From assembly GCA_023249835.1 (NCBI GenBank), contig JAHFBY010000021.1, positions 1-10,518 on the forward strand: a stretch of DNA of 10,518 nt, read 5' to 3'. Source of the stretch: Elusimicrobiota bacterium (GTDB taxonomy: Bacteria > Elusimicrobiota > Elusimicrobia > 2-02-FULL-39-32). Every line of letters begins with the position of its first letter. The stretch's first letter is position 1. The notes under the pieces were generated by a model, which did not search any database, had not been told where the DNA came from, and was given only the letters and a program-made list of their open reading frames with translations. Shown piece after piece: positions 1-7,847 of this stretch. The translations under genes and the position numbers were made by a program.

Positions 1-1933
<1,933 letters not shown>

Positions 1934-1947
<14 letters not shown>

Positions 1948-1975
1948 CCTTAAGTATTATAATACAATATTGCAA
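1934..1975. promoter_or_regulatory. Divergent promoter region of uvrB and yceI with a shared palindromic -10
   Basis: The 10-bp perfect palindrome TATTATAATA (1955-1964) contains TATAAT on both strands. On the plus strand, TATAAT is at 1958-1963 with TTGAAG at 1934-1939 (18-bp spacer) as a possible -35. This would serve yceI with a leader of about 40 nt. On the minus strand, TATAAT is at 1961-1956, only 8 nt before the uvrB ATG at 1947, with TTGCAA upstream (1975-1970, spacer only 8, so not a usable -35). If the minus-strand hexamer is used, uvrB mRNA would be almost leaderless. The plus-strand assignment is reasonable; the minus-strand one is tentative. Confidence 0.5.
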
Positions 1976-1998
1976 AGTAGGCGGATAAACTCACAAAC

Positions 1999-2003
1999 GG
2001 AGG
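1999..2003 (+). promoter_or_regulatory. Shine-Dalgarno that sets the yceI start
   Basis: GGAGG lies 8 nt before the ATG at 2012. It places the start there and not at the longer open-frame start at 1934, which would add 26 residues that do not look like part of a signal peptide and would begin within the uvrB coding region. Confidence 0.8.
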
Positions 2004-2011
2004 AAACAACA

Positions 2012-2611
2012 ATGATGCCACAAACGAAAAAATGGATGGGACTCACACTTTTAGGCGCGCTGATCTTAACGATCCAACCGCTTTGGGCGCAAAAATTTGA
2101 AATCGACGCGGCGCACTCCGACGTCAGCTTCAAAATAAAGCATATGGTGGTGTCCAAAGTTTCTGGTCGCTTCGATAAGTTTTCAGGTTCCTTTAACTAT
2201 GACGAAAAGGATATGAAGTCCTGGGACGCATCAGCAATGATTGAAACTTCCAGCATCAACACAGCCAATGAAAACAGGGACAAGCACCTGCGCACCGCGG
2301 AATTCTTCGATACAGAAAAGTTCCCGCAAATGACCTTTAAAAGCACCAAAGTAACCGACTTAAAAGACAATAAAGCCAAACTGTACGGCGATTTGAGCCT
2401 GCATGGAATTACCAAGCCCGTGATTTTAGATTTAGAGATTGGCGGCGTGATTAAAGGTCCCGGCGGCGTCACTAAATCCGGTTTTACTGCCACAACCAAT
2501 ATTAACCGCAAAGACTACGGCATCGTCTGGAGCAAGACCTTGGAAACCGGCGGCGTCATGATCGGAGATATGGTCGAAATCAGTATCAACATCGAAGGCA
2601 CAGCGAAATAA
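2012..2611 (+). CDS. yceI: Secreted YceI-family lipid-binding protein
   Basis: This is a 199-residue protein of the YceI family: lipocalin-like beta-barrels that bind polyisoprenoid chains, usually periplasmic. The start at 2012 is chosen from the GGAGG 8 nt upstream; a second ATG follows immediately. Residues 1-27 form a signal peptide (basic QTKK, hydrophobic GLTLLGALILTI, then PLWAQ) with likely cleavage near WA-Q or AQ-K. The mature chain carries family signatures: an opening FEIDAAHSDVSFKIKH, the central SINTANENRDKHLRTAEFFD, then KFPQMTFKS, then LHGITKPVILDL and finally INRKDYGI. The length matches the family. It stands alone between a divergent uvrB and a convergent toxin-antitoxin pair. 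The physiological ligand cannot be read from the sequence. The symbol denotes family membership only. Confidence 0.93.
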   Translation: MMPQTKKWMGLTLLGALILTIQPLWAQKFEIDAAHSDVSFKIKHMVVSKVSGRFDKFSGSFNYDEKDMKSWDASAMIETSSINTANENRDKHLRTAEFFDTEKFPQMTFKSTKVTDLKDNKAKLYGDLSLHGITKPVILDLEIGGVIKGPGGVTKSGFTATTNINRKDYGIVWSKTLETGGVMIGDMVEISINIEGTAK

Positions 2612-2625
2612 ACACGCTCATTCAA

Positions 2626-2662
2626 CGATTAATTCTGCAATATATGGTTGCAGAATTAATCG
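2626..2662. terminator. Perfect 15-bp hairpin between convergent genes
   Basis: Arms 2626-2640 (CGATTAATTCTGCAA) and 2648-2662 are exact reverse complements around a 7-nt loop. A further TTCAA/TTGAA pair at 2621-2625 and 2667-2671 flanks it with a 4-nt bulge. It sits 14 nt after the yceI stop and 9 nt after the brnA stop, as a bidirectional terminator would. There is no U-tract on either strand and the stem is AT-rich, so it is not a textbook intrinsic terminator. mRNA 3'-end protection is an alternative. Confidence 0.55.
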
Positions 2663-2671
2663 TCAATTGAA

Positions 2672-2950
2672 CTATCTTGCAATATGCACTTCTTGCTGGA
2701 TGGCTCGACTCAACAAAACCTTCATTAAAGATTGGTAAGGAACATCTCTTTGATGGGCTAAAAGCTTCAACCGTTCCAACAAAGATATAGGCAAGCGAAT
2801 TGACATTAATTTTGTAGTGGGTTTAAGGTTAGGAAAAGCAACTTTTTCTGCTTTTGAAAAATCAACGTATTTAGTTAAATCATGCGTAGACCAGAATTCG
2901 AACTCTTCGTCTTCATCTTTAAATTTTGGGACTTTTTTTAATTTTATCAT
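2672..2950 (-). CDS. brnA: CopG/BrnA-type ribbon-helix-helix antitoxin
   Basis: This 92-residue protein is the antitoxin partner of the BrnT-like toxin just upstream. Residues 1-45 contain a charged stretch (FKDEDEEFEFWSTHDLTKYVDFSKAE) typical of CopG-type antitoxins paired with BrnT/DUF497 toxins. This part would wrap the toxin. Residues 48-88 form a ribbon-helix-helix DNA-binding domain: strand MSIRLP, then helix LLERLKLLAHQRD, then VPYQSLMKVLLSRAI. The gene overlaps the 3' end of the toxin gene by 32 bp. A strong SD (AGGAGG, 7-nt spacer) lies inside the toxin gene, so the antitoxin should be translated efficiently. By family analogy it would repress its own promoter, alone or with toxin. 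The assignment rests on domain pattern and gene order. Confidence 0.88.
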   Translation of the reverse strand: MIKLKKVPKFKDEDEEFEFWSTHDLTKYVDFSKAEKVAFPNLKPTTKLMSIRLPISLLERLKLLAHQRDVPYQSLMKVLLSRAIQQEVHIAR

Positions 2951-3242
2951 TTCGACCCCTCCTTTCTTTCCTACTGCTATCTCTTGCTGAAATCACCCGT
3001 ATTCTAATTTTTCTTAGCGTAAAAACAATCGATAAAAGTCTTCCTGCATTTGTTTTTCCAATAACAAAGTATCTCTGCTCTCCATGTTCTACAGAAAGTG
3101 GAATCATTTCCACAATTGGCTCGTTAAAGAAAACCTCTTCACACTCATAAGGACCTACATTATGCTTTTGAAAATTCTTTTCAATATTCCACCGATCCCA
3201 CTCAAACTCTTCCGTTCCACCAACCAATTCCCTAAGATTCAT
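2919..3242 (-). CDS. brnT: BrnT-family (DUF497) ribonuclease toxin
   Basis: This 107-residue protein matches the BrnT family, RelE-like toxins that cut RNA and arrest translation. Visible signatures in order are FEWD at 13-16, the KH pair at 26-27 (usually 'KHGV', here KHNV), VFFNEP at about 37-42, an EHGEQRYFVIG segment at 52-62, and the C-terminal IRVISARDSSRKERR (81-95). The basic and His/Glu residues in these stretches are those conserved in the family, so it looks intact. Toxin comes before antitoxin, as is usual for brnTA. The start ATG at 3242 has no Shine-Dalgarno and a very short leader, while the antitoxin has an excellent one; this should keep toxin synthesis low. The pair is visibly more AT-rich than neighbouring genes, consistent with horizontal acquisition. 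Confidence 0.9.
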   Translation of the reverse strand: MNLRELVGGTEEFEWDRWNIEKNFQKHNVGPYECEEVFFNEPIVEMIPLSVEHGEQRYFVIGKTNAGRLLSIVFTLRKIRIRVISARDSSRKERRGRNDKIKKSPKI

Positions 3243-3283
3243 AGTGTATATATTGATTATAACACTAAGTTATGATTTGTCAA
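3243..3283 (-). promoter_or_regulatory. Near-consensus promoter of brnTA with operator-like palindrome
   Basis: On the minus strand, TTGACA (3283-3278) and TATAAT (3261-3256) are separated by 16 bp. Both hexamers are full sigma-70-type consensus. Transcription would start near 3249, leaving a toxin leader of only about 7 nt. AGTGT (3243-3247) and ACACT (3262-3266) form an interrupted inverted repeat spanning the -10 and start site, a plausible site for antitoxin autorepression. The promoter is clear; the operator is inference. Confidence 0.8.
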
Positions 3284-3299
3284 CTTACAAAAATGCGGA

Positions 3300-4748
3300 T
3301 TAGGAATTCAGCGGGTTGTGCGGCGGGTGCGTGGTTTTACGGCGGTCCTCTAAATAAGCGCTCTTCCGGTATTGTTTGACGTATTTTTTAAGTTCCATGC
3401 CCACCGAGCTGATCGCTTCGGGATTTTTGAGACCGCGCACTTTAGGGTTGACTCCCACAATGGCAATGCCTAAGATCGGGTAACGAACCACTTGCGAGTG
3501 GCGGTCCATTATGTCAATGCCCTCGCGGACCAGGTCTTTGTCTGAATAAAAACGGCGGATTTCTTTGTCAAACCTTTCCATGATCCGGTGGCTGAGCTTA
3601 GAAGGGGCGGCGGTCCCGGTAAGGATAATAAAATCGTCTCCGCCCACGTGCCCCACCAAATCGTCCGACTCGCCCAGCTCATGGACCACTTGCAACAATA
3701 GTCTAGCCGTATACTTAATCACCTCGTCGCCTTTTAAAAAACCGTACCGGTCATTGAAAATTTTAAAATGGTTCAAATCGCAATAGAGCGATGTGAACTT
3801 TTTGTCGTTGTTCATCCGTTCCTGCATATCCTGAAATATGGTGCTGTTTCCCGGCAAATGGCTTAAAGGGTTGGAATTTAAATAGTGGCGGCTGCGTTCA
3901 AAAATAGACTTTAAGCGAGTGCAAAGTTCCAACTTGTTAATGGATTTGGATAAAATATCGTCAACGCCGACCGACAAATTTTGAGGCCATTGTTCAAACA
4001 GCTCCAACTCATTAGTTAAAATCACGATCGGAACGCTTTGAATGGCAAAATCTTTGCGGATTTTACGACACGCGTCAAAAACGCTGCCGGCTATTCCTTG
4101 GGAGTCAAGCAAGATCAAATCAATCTGACCCTGTCCCTCGGAGTTTAAGTTTTCTATATTCCCATCAACGGAAACAGCCTTAAACCCCTCCTTTGCCAAA
4201 TCCGCACACAACTGCGCGCAACGGTCGGCATTTTGGTCCACAACCGCAATTTGAACCAACCCCGGAACCCGCGGTTGATAGCCCGGAGCTTCCACGCGCG
4301 CCAAACCCTGCGCTTGGTTGGCGGCCAAAGGGTCATTGCCCGCTCTAACCACCAACGACTCTACCGAAGTAAGAAATTGATTCAAATCAAACGGTTTAGC
4401 TAAATAATGAAAGTTGAGCGTCCCCAAGATAGGGGCCACGGATTCGCGGCTCAAAATAGAGGTGATAATGGTCGGGATTCGCGCTGAACATAAGGGCTCA
4501 AAAAGTTCTTTTCCCGAACCGTCCGGCAAGATCATGTCTAAGATAACGCAGTCTGGCCGCGACTCGGCAATGCGCGCGCGCGCCTCCGACAGCGACGCCG
4601 CCAGATCTATTTTATATCCGGACGCGGTCAAGAAATCCTGCATGAGGCTGCGCACGGAATATTCATCCTCGATAATCAATACCGATTTAGTGGATTTTAT
4701 CTCTAGGGGTTTAAGAGTAGTTTGTTCCATAGTTATATTTTTAACCAT
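3300..4748 (-). CDS. Double-receiver response regulator with GGDDF (GGDEF-family) output
   Basis: This 482-residue protein is cytoplasmic by absence of signal or TM segments. REC1 (about 22-135) keeps the acidic pair E27/D28, phospho-acceptor D71, T96 and K118. REC2 (about 165-285) keeps D171, D215, T245 and K268, but the second acidic residue is Gln (Q172), so its phosphorylation may be weakened. The GGDEF-family domain (about 290-470) opens with NPLSHLPGN, has the first metal-site Asp D324, and carries GGDDF at 369-373 in place of GG(D/E)EF. The inhibitory-site motif RxxD is absent (ExxD at 360-363). A C-terminal insertion (RRFYSDKDLVREG...) and SAYLEDRR ending match the neighbouring GGDDF protein at 5397-6347, so the two domains share one subfamily. 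The architecture recalls PleD. Diguanylate cyclase activity is uncertain. The start is set by AGGAAG 8 nt upstream. Confidence 0.92.
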   Translation of the reverse strand: MVKNITMEQTTLKPLEIKSTKSVLIIEDEYSVRSLMQDFLTASGYKIDLAASLSEARARIAESRPDCVILDMILPDGSGKELFEPLCSARIPTIITSILSRESVAPILGTLNFHYLAKPFDLNQFLTSVESLVVRAGNDPLAANQAQGLARVEAPGYQPRVPGLVQIAVVDQNADRCAQLCADLAKEGFKAVSVDGNIENLNSEGQGQIDLILLDSQGIAGSVFDACRKIRKDFAIQSVPIVILTNELELFEQWPQNLSVGVDDILSKSINKLELCTRLKSIFERSRHYLNSNPLSHLPGNSTIFQDMQERMNNDKKFTSLYCDLNHFKIFNDRYGFLKGDEVIKYTARLLLQVVHELGESDDLVGHVGGDDFIILTGTAAPSKLSHRIMERFDKEIRRFYSDKDLVREGIDIMDRHSQVVRYPILGIAIVGVNPKVRGLKNPEAISSVGMELKKYVKQYRKSAYLEDRRKTTHPPHNPLNS

Positions 4749-4756
4749 TAAAAGCG

Positions 4757-4797
4757 CTTCCTATTTTAGAGTATATAATTTCCCTTGTTTTTGCAAA
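4757..4797 (-). promoter_or_regulatory. Candidate promoter and SD of the double-receiver GGDDF gene
   Basis: On the minus strand, TATACT is at 4775-4770. A weak -35 (TTTGCA, 4797-4792, 16-bp spacer) lies upstream, and the SD AGGAAG is at 4762-4757. The expected leader is about 15 nt. I looked for the 11-bp direct repeats seen at the other two TATACT promoters and found none here. Confidence 0.35.
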
Positions 4798-4826
4798 CGC
4801 TGATAGAAACTAAACGCATTTTCTGA

Positions 4827-5309
4827 TCAAAATAAGGTTTTTTGAGTTTTGTGGCATAGGGAATAAAAACGACAAGAGTTTTGGCACACGTTTTGAACTT
4901 GCGTTTCAATTCGGTTATCGCAACAAACGTAATCAATCATCATGCAAGTGATTACCCCCTTTACAACCCCATCTAAATGGAAGAAAGAAAGGCCCACCTC
5001 GTAATATCCTCCTTTTTTTAAGCAGTAAAGCCCTAACGCCCGGGTCTGTACCGGACACTTCATTGCCGGCAAAGAAAACTCTATGCTAATATCCCGGTTT
5101 AAAGGGATGCTTTCCGAGCTACGAATGCGCATTCCGTTGGGAGAAATATCGGAAATTTCCACTTCCACGGGATCGTTATAGAAAGGTTTATGGAAATAGA
5201 TTGTGGCCGCGTGCAGGTCTCCATGCTCGATAGGCAAACGAAACATTTGCCGGGTGGACTTCTCTTTGATGACATATTGTTCTAGTTCTGAGACATCCCG
5301 CTCCATCAT
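4827..5309 (-). CDS. PilZ-domain c-di-GMP receptor with cysteine-rich C-terminus
   Basis: PilZ domains bind cyclic di-GMP and change conformation to control motility, secretion or gene expression. With the start at 5309 (160 residues), both binding motifs are intact: RxxxR as R20-QMF-R24, and DxSxxG as D54-I-S56-P-N-G59. The domain spans about 15-125. Beyond it lies an unusual tail with C122, C129, C130, C142, C146 and C152-H153, i.e. CC-x11-C-x3-C-x5-CH. This could bind metal or an Fe-S cluster, or form disulfides; I do not recognise it. No TM or signal is seen, so it should be cytoplasmic. The gene lies between two GGDDF-domain genes, and has its own promoter-like region upstream, so it may be expressed separately from the kinase operon. 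A GTG at 5318 is in frame but lies inside the SD and is rejected as start. Confidence 0.9.
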   Translation of the reverse strand: MMERDVSELEQYVIKEKSTRQMFRLPIEHGDLHAATIYFHKPFYNDPVEVEISDISPNGMRIRSSESIPLNRDISIEFSLPAMKCPVQTRALGLYCLKKGGYYEVGLSFFHLDGVVKGVITCMMIDYVCCDNRIETQVQNVCQNSCRFYSLCHKTQKTLF

Positions 5310-5317
5310 AAAGATCA

Positions 5318-5322
5318 CCTCC
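5318..5322 (-). promoter_or_regulatory. Shine-Dalgarno that sets the PilZ start
   Basis: The minus strand reads GGGAGGTGATCTTTATGATG. GGAGGTGATC is an exact anti-16S match, and GGAGG lies 8 nt before the ATG at 5309. This excludes the in-frame GTG at 5318, which is part of the SD, and favours 5309 over the next ATG at 5306. Confidence 0.85.
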
Positions 5323-5341
5323 CGCTCGCTCTATATTTATA

Positions 5342-5375
5342 AGTATAGCTTCTGTCTGTTGCAGTTTTGTTGCAG
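5342..5375 (-). promoter_or_regulatory. Pho-box-like activated promoter upstream of the PilZ gene
   Basis: On the minus strand the perfect 7-bp direct repeat CTGCAAC occurs at 5375-5369 and 5364-5358, separated by AAAA (11-bp period). The second copy is followed by exactly 10 bp and then a TATACT -10 at 5347-5342. The -35 position reads ACAAAA, which is not a consensus hexamer. This is the layout of PhoB-type class II promoters, in which tandem 7-mers with AT-rich 4-bp gaps replace the -35. Expected transcription start is near 5335, leaving a leader of about 25 nt that contains the SD. Confidence 0.6.
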
Positions 5376-5396
5376 TTTTTTGTCCAAAATGTAAAT

Positions 5397-6347
5397 TTAT
5401 ATGCGCGGAGAAGAAGACGCGCGCCGGTCAATAAAATAAGCGGAACGTTTGTTTTGTTTAGCGCACTTCTTAACTTCCGCGCTAATTTTGCTTATTTCTC
5501 CCAACGATTGGAATTGAGACCCGTTGTCAATGATCACCCCGATCGCCAAACCAATGAAAGGGAACTGCTGCACGTCTCCTTGACGGTTGACCGCGGTATA
5601 GAAGCCGCGCGCGCGGTCTTCTTCGCTATAGAATTCAGGAACCATGTTTTCAAAATTTACGATCACCTTTTGACACATTTGTTCAACAATTTCGGGCCGG
5701 GTAAAAGCGATGAAATCGTCCCCGCCCACGTGACAAACAAAACCCGTATCTCCCTGAACCACCGAACAAAGCGCGCGCGCGGTCAAACGAATGACCTGGT
5801 CGCCCTTGGCAAACCCGTAACAGTCGTTATACGCCTTAAAATAATTCAAATCCGCGTACATGAGCGCATAGGGGCGGCTTTGCTGGATATAGGTGAGGAT
5901 CACCCGGTCAATGGTGTTGTTGCCGGGCAAATGAGTTAAGGGGTTAGCGTCCAAGTCGAGTTTTACCCGACGGATAGAGGTCTTTACGCGGGCTAAGAGC
6001 TCTTGCGGGTCAAAGGGCTTAACTATGTAATCGTCCGCCCCTAAGTCCAGACCTTTTACCCGCGCGCGGCTATCGCCGTCAACGGTGAGCATGAGGATCG
6101 GCAAATGGCGCAACTGGAGGTCCTCTTTTACTTTGCTGCACACTTCATAGCCGTCCATCTTGGGCATGCGCACATCCAAAAGAATTAAGTCCGGCATTTG
6201 TTTAGACAAGATATCCATGGCCTCTAACCCGTTGCCGGCCACCAATACCTGGTATCCCTGACTTTCTAAAATTTGACGGGTTAAGGAAGCGATGGCTTGA
6301 TCGTCGTCGGCAATTAAAATGAGCGAAGAAACATTGATCGGTTCCAT
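5397..6347 (-). CDS. Receiver-GGDDF response regulator (GGDEF family)
   Basis: This 316-residue protein has an N-terminal receiver (about 8-128) with all key residues: D14/D15, phospho-acceptor D58, T88 and K110. The output domain (about 133-310) begins NPLTHLPGN, has the metal-site Asp D166 (ADLNYFKAYND), and carries GGDDF at 208-212 where active cyclases usually have GG(D/E)EF. No RxxD inhibitory site precedes it. It shares a long insertion (PEFYSEEDRARG...) and the SAYFIDRR ending with the double-receiver protein at 3300-4748. In active diguanylate cyclases phosphorylation of such receivers promotes dimerisation and synthesis of c-di-GMP from two GTP. Whether the Glu-to-Asp change leaves activity or only GTP/c-di-GMP binding is unknown. 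It starts 7 nt after the preceding receiver gene with only a weak SD, so it is probably translationally coupled as the last gene of the kinase operon. Confidence 0.93.
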   Translation of the reverse strand: MEPINVSSLILIADDDQAIASLTRQILESQGYQVLVAGNGLEAMDILSKQMPDLILLDVRMPKMDGYEVCSKVKEDLQLRHLPILMLTVDGDSRARVKGLDLGADDYIVKPFDPQELLARVKTSIRRVKLDLDANPLTHLPGNNTIDRVILTYIQQSRPYALMYADLNYFKAYNDCYGFAKGDQVIRLTARALCSVVQGDTGFVCHVGGDDFIAFTRPEIVEQMCQKVIVNFENMVPEFYSEEDRARGFYTAVNRQGDVQQFPFIGLAIGVIIDNGSQFQSLGEISKISAEVKKCAKQNKRSAYFIDRRASSSPRI

Positions 6348-6354
6348 AATATTC

Positions 6355-6741
6355 TTACGGCTTGATCAAGCTTTGCAATGCCGCCAACACTTCCACCGGA
6401 GTTTTATCTTTGCCGACAAATTTATCCGCGCCCAATTTTTCTCCTTTTTCCATGTCTTTACGATCGCAAAGCGTTGTATAAATCAATACCGGGATAGACT
6501 GCGTGGAGGGGTTAGTTTTAAGCCGTTTACAAACTTCCCACCCGTCCATTTTAGGCATTACCACATCTAAAAGAACAACGTCGGGCTGCTGGGTTGCGAT
6601 CTGACACAAAGCCTCTTCGCCGTTGGTTGCTTTGAGCAGCTCGTAACCGGCGTACTCCAACACCTGATAGAGGGCCGTGGCGATCACCTGTTCGTCTTCG
6701 GCGACTAAAATGATTTTACGTTTTTGTTTTTCTGCGCTCAC
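6355..6741 (-). CDS. Stand-alone receiver (CheY-like) with GTG start
   Basis: This 128-residue single receiver has the acidic pair E15/D16, phospho-acceptor D59, T89/T90 and K111. The usual 'TKPF' loop is replaced by FVGKDKTP, which keeps the Lys but loses the cis-Pro position. It has no output domain, so it probably acts by protein contact or as a phosphate shuttle or sink within the operon. The start is GTG at 6741, which overlaps the end of the PhoB-type regulator gene by 26 bp. A GAGG lies 12 nt upstream, which is rather far, so coupling to the upstream gene is likely. The N-terminal MSAEKQKRK is basic. Confidence 0.92.
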   Translation of the reverse strand: MSAEKQKRKIILVAEDEQVIATALYQVLEYAGYELLKATNGEEALCQIATQQPDVVLLDVVMPKMDGWEVCKRLKTNPSTQSIPVLIYTTLCDRKDMEKGEKLGADKFVGKDKTPVEVLAALQSLIKP

Positions 6742-7435
6742 GCTCTTTTTTTTCCTCTATTTTATAACCAAAGCCGGGGATCGTAATGATCATCCGGGCA
6801 GCTTCGGGTCCCAACTTTTCCCGCAAACGCGCTACGTGCGAATCCACCGTTCGCGTGCTGATGTACTTTAAATTGTAGCCCCATACCCGTTCAATTAAAT
6901 TCTGCCGCGTAACCACCCGATCGTCCGAATTCAAAAGGATGTTTAACAGTTCAAACTCTTTGGGCCGCAGTTGCACTTGCTTTTTGCCCACGCGAACCTC
7001 ATGGTTGTCAACGTTCATGTGGATTGTCCCTACTTTAAGGATTTCTTTTACCGGAGATTGGATTGCCGACCTCCGTAAAAGAGCTTTTACCCGGACATTT
7101 AATTCCATGATTTCAAAAGGTTTGGTGAGGTAATCATCTGCCCCTGCCTCAAAAGCCGAAACTTTTAGTTTAAGGTCGTCCATAACCGTGAGCATCAAAA
7201 TCGGCACTTGGGCAGTTTGGGGCCGAGCGCGCAGGAGCCGGGCAATTTCTAAACCGTCCGCGCCGGGCAAGTTCCAATCTAAAATTATCAGGTCATGCCG
7301 GTTTTCAGTAAGCAACCTTATGGCTTCTTTACCTTCCTTAGCGCTTTCCACCCAATAACCAAGGCTCCGCAGCGATTGTTCCACCATGCTTAATATTTGC
7401 GGGTCATCGTCAATCACCGCAATTTTATGTTTCAT
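6716..7435 (-). CDS. PhoB/OmpR-family response regulator, canonical
   Basis: This 239-residue DNA-binding regulator has receiver residues D9/D10, D53, T83 and K105 (TKPF). The C-terminal winged helix (about 133-229) has the recognition helix TRTVDSHVARLREKL, very close to that of PhoB, and the wing motif IPGFGYKIEE. It should be phosphorylated by the operon's kinase, dimerise, and bind tandem direct repeats; it is my best candidate for binding the 11-bp repeats at 5358-5375 and 10018-10057. The ATG at 7435 lies one nt after the TAA of the preceding receiver gene (TAATATG), so translation is probably coupled. The C-terminal extension (KKERERRKTKT) is strongly basic and is the part that overlaps the next gene. 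Confidence 0.95.
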   Translation of the reverse strand: MKHKIAVIDDDPQILSMVEQSLRSLGYWVESAKEGKEAIRLLTENRHDLIILDWNLPGADGLEIARLLRARPQTAQVPILMLTVMDDLKLKVSAFEAGADDYLTKPFEIMELNVRVKALLRRSAIQSPVKEILKVGTIHMNVDNHEVRVGKKQVQLRPKEFELLNILLNSDDRVVTRQNLIERVWGYNLKYISTRTVDSHVARLREKLGPEAARMIITIPGFGYKIEEKKERERRKTKT

Positions 7436-7436
7436 A

Positions 7437-7847
7437 TTATTCTAAAGGCCTTTGGGCTTTAAACAAATTTTGGATGCGGGACAAAAGTATGGAAAGGTCA
7501 AAAGGTTTAGTGATGTAATCGTCCGCCCCCAGTCCAAAACCTTTAATTTTATCTTCCGGCGATTTAAATTCGCCGGTCATCATTAATATCGGAATATCGC
7601 GAACCCTTGGATCGCTTTTAAGTTTTGCGCAAATTTCAGTGCCCGTTAAATTGGGCAAGTTCAAATCCAGCAGCAAAAGGTCGGGCCGGAGGTCATAAAC
7701 CCGGTCTAGCCCGGTGTCGCCCCGCTCCTCTTGGAACACTTCATAACCCACGCTTTCCAATAGTTTGACAAGCATAGTGCGGGTAGACATTTCGTCTTCT
7801 ACCACGAGGATTCGTTTTTTTTCAGGAAGTTGGGATTCTATAGCCAT
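7437..7847 (-). CDS. Stand-alone receiver domain protein
   Basis: This 136-residue single receiver has a full set of catalytic residues: E17/D18, D61, T91 and K114 (TKPF). There is no output domain. The first dozen residues (AIESQLPEKKR) precede the domain. Its start codon lies 26 bp inside the end of the upstream winged-helix gene, and no good Shine-Dalgarno precedes it, pointing to translational coupling. It may be a phosphorelay intermediate or a partner for another protein of the operon. The pairing 'winged-helix regulator followed by lone receiver, 26-bp overlap' is repeated at 6716-6741. Confidence 0.93.
   Translation of the reverse strand: MAIESQLPEKKRILVVEDEMSTRTMLVKLLESVGYEVFQEERGDTGLDRVYDLRPDLLLLDLNLPNLTGTEICAKLKSDPRVRDIPILMMTGEFKSPEDKIKGFGLGADDYITKPFDLSILLSRIQNLFKAQRPLE

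Noticed and set aside
2926..3275. Two plus-strand open frames opposite brnT
   Set aside because: Both are complements of the toxin gene and its promoter; the minus-strand pair has family motifs, a promoter and an SD.
4414..4803. 129-codon plus-strand open frame opposite REC1 of the double-receiver gene
   Set aside because: Antisense shadow of a receiver domain with intact catalytic residues; no protein-like features of its own.
4749..4826. Possible terminator or third repeat-box between the PilZ gene and the double-receiver gene
   Set aside because: GCGTTT occurs twice but 17 bp apart, not in an 11-bp register, and no stem with a U-tract is present.
5367..5939. 190-codon plus-strand open frame opposite the receiver-GGDDF gene
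   Set aside because: It is entirely antisense to conserved domain sequence, has no SD or recognisable domain, and its residues are explained as the complement of the real gene.
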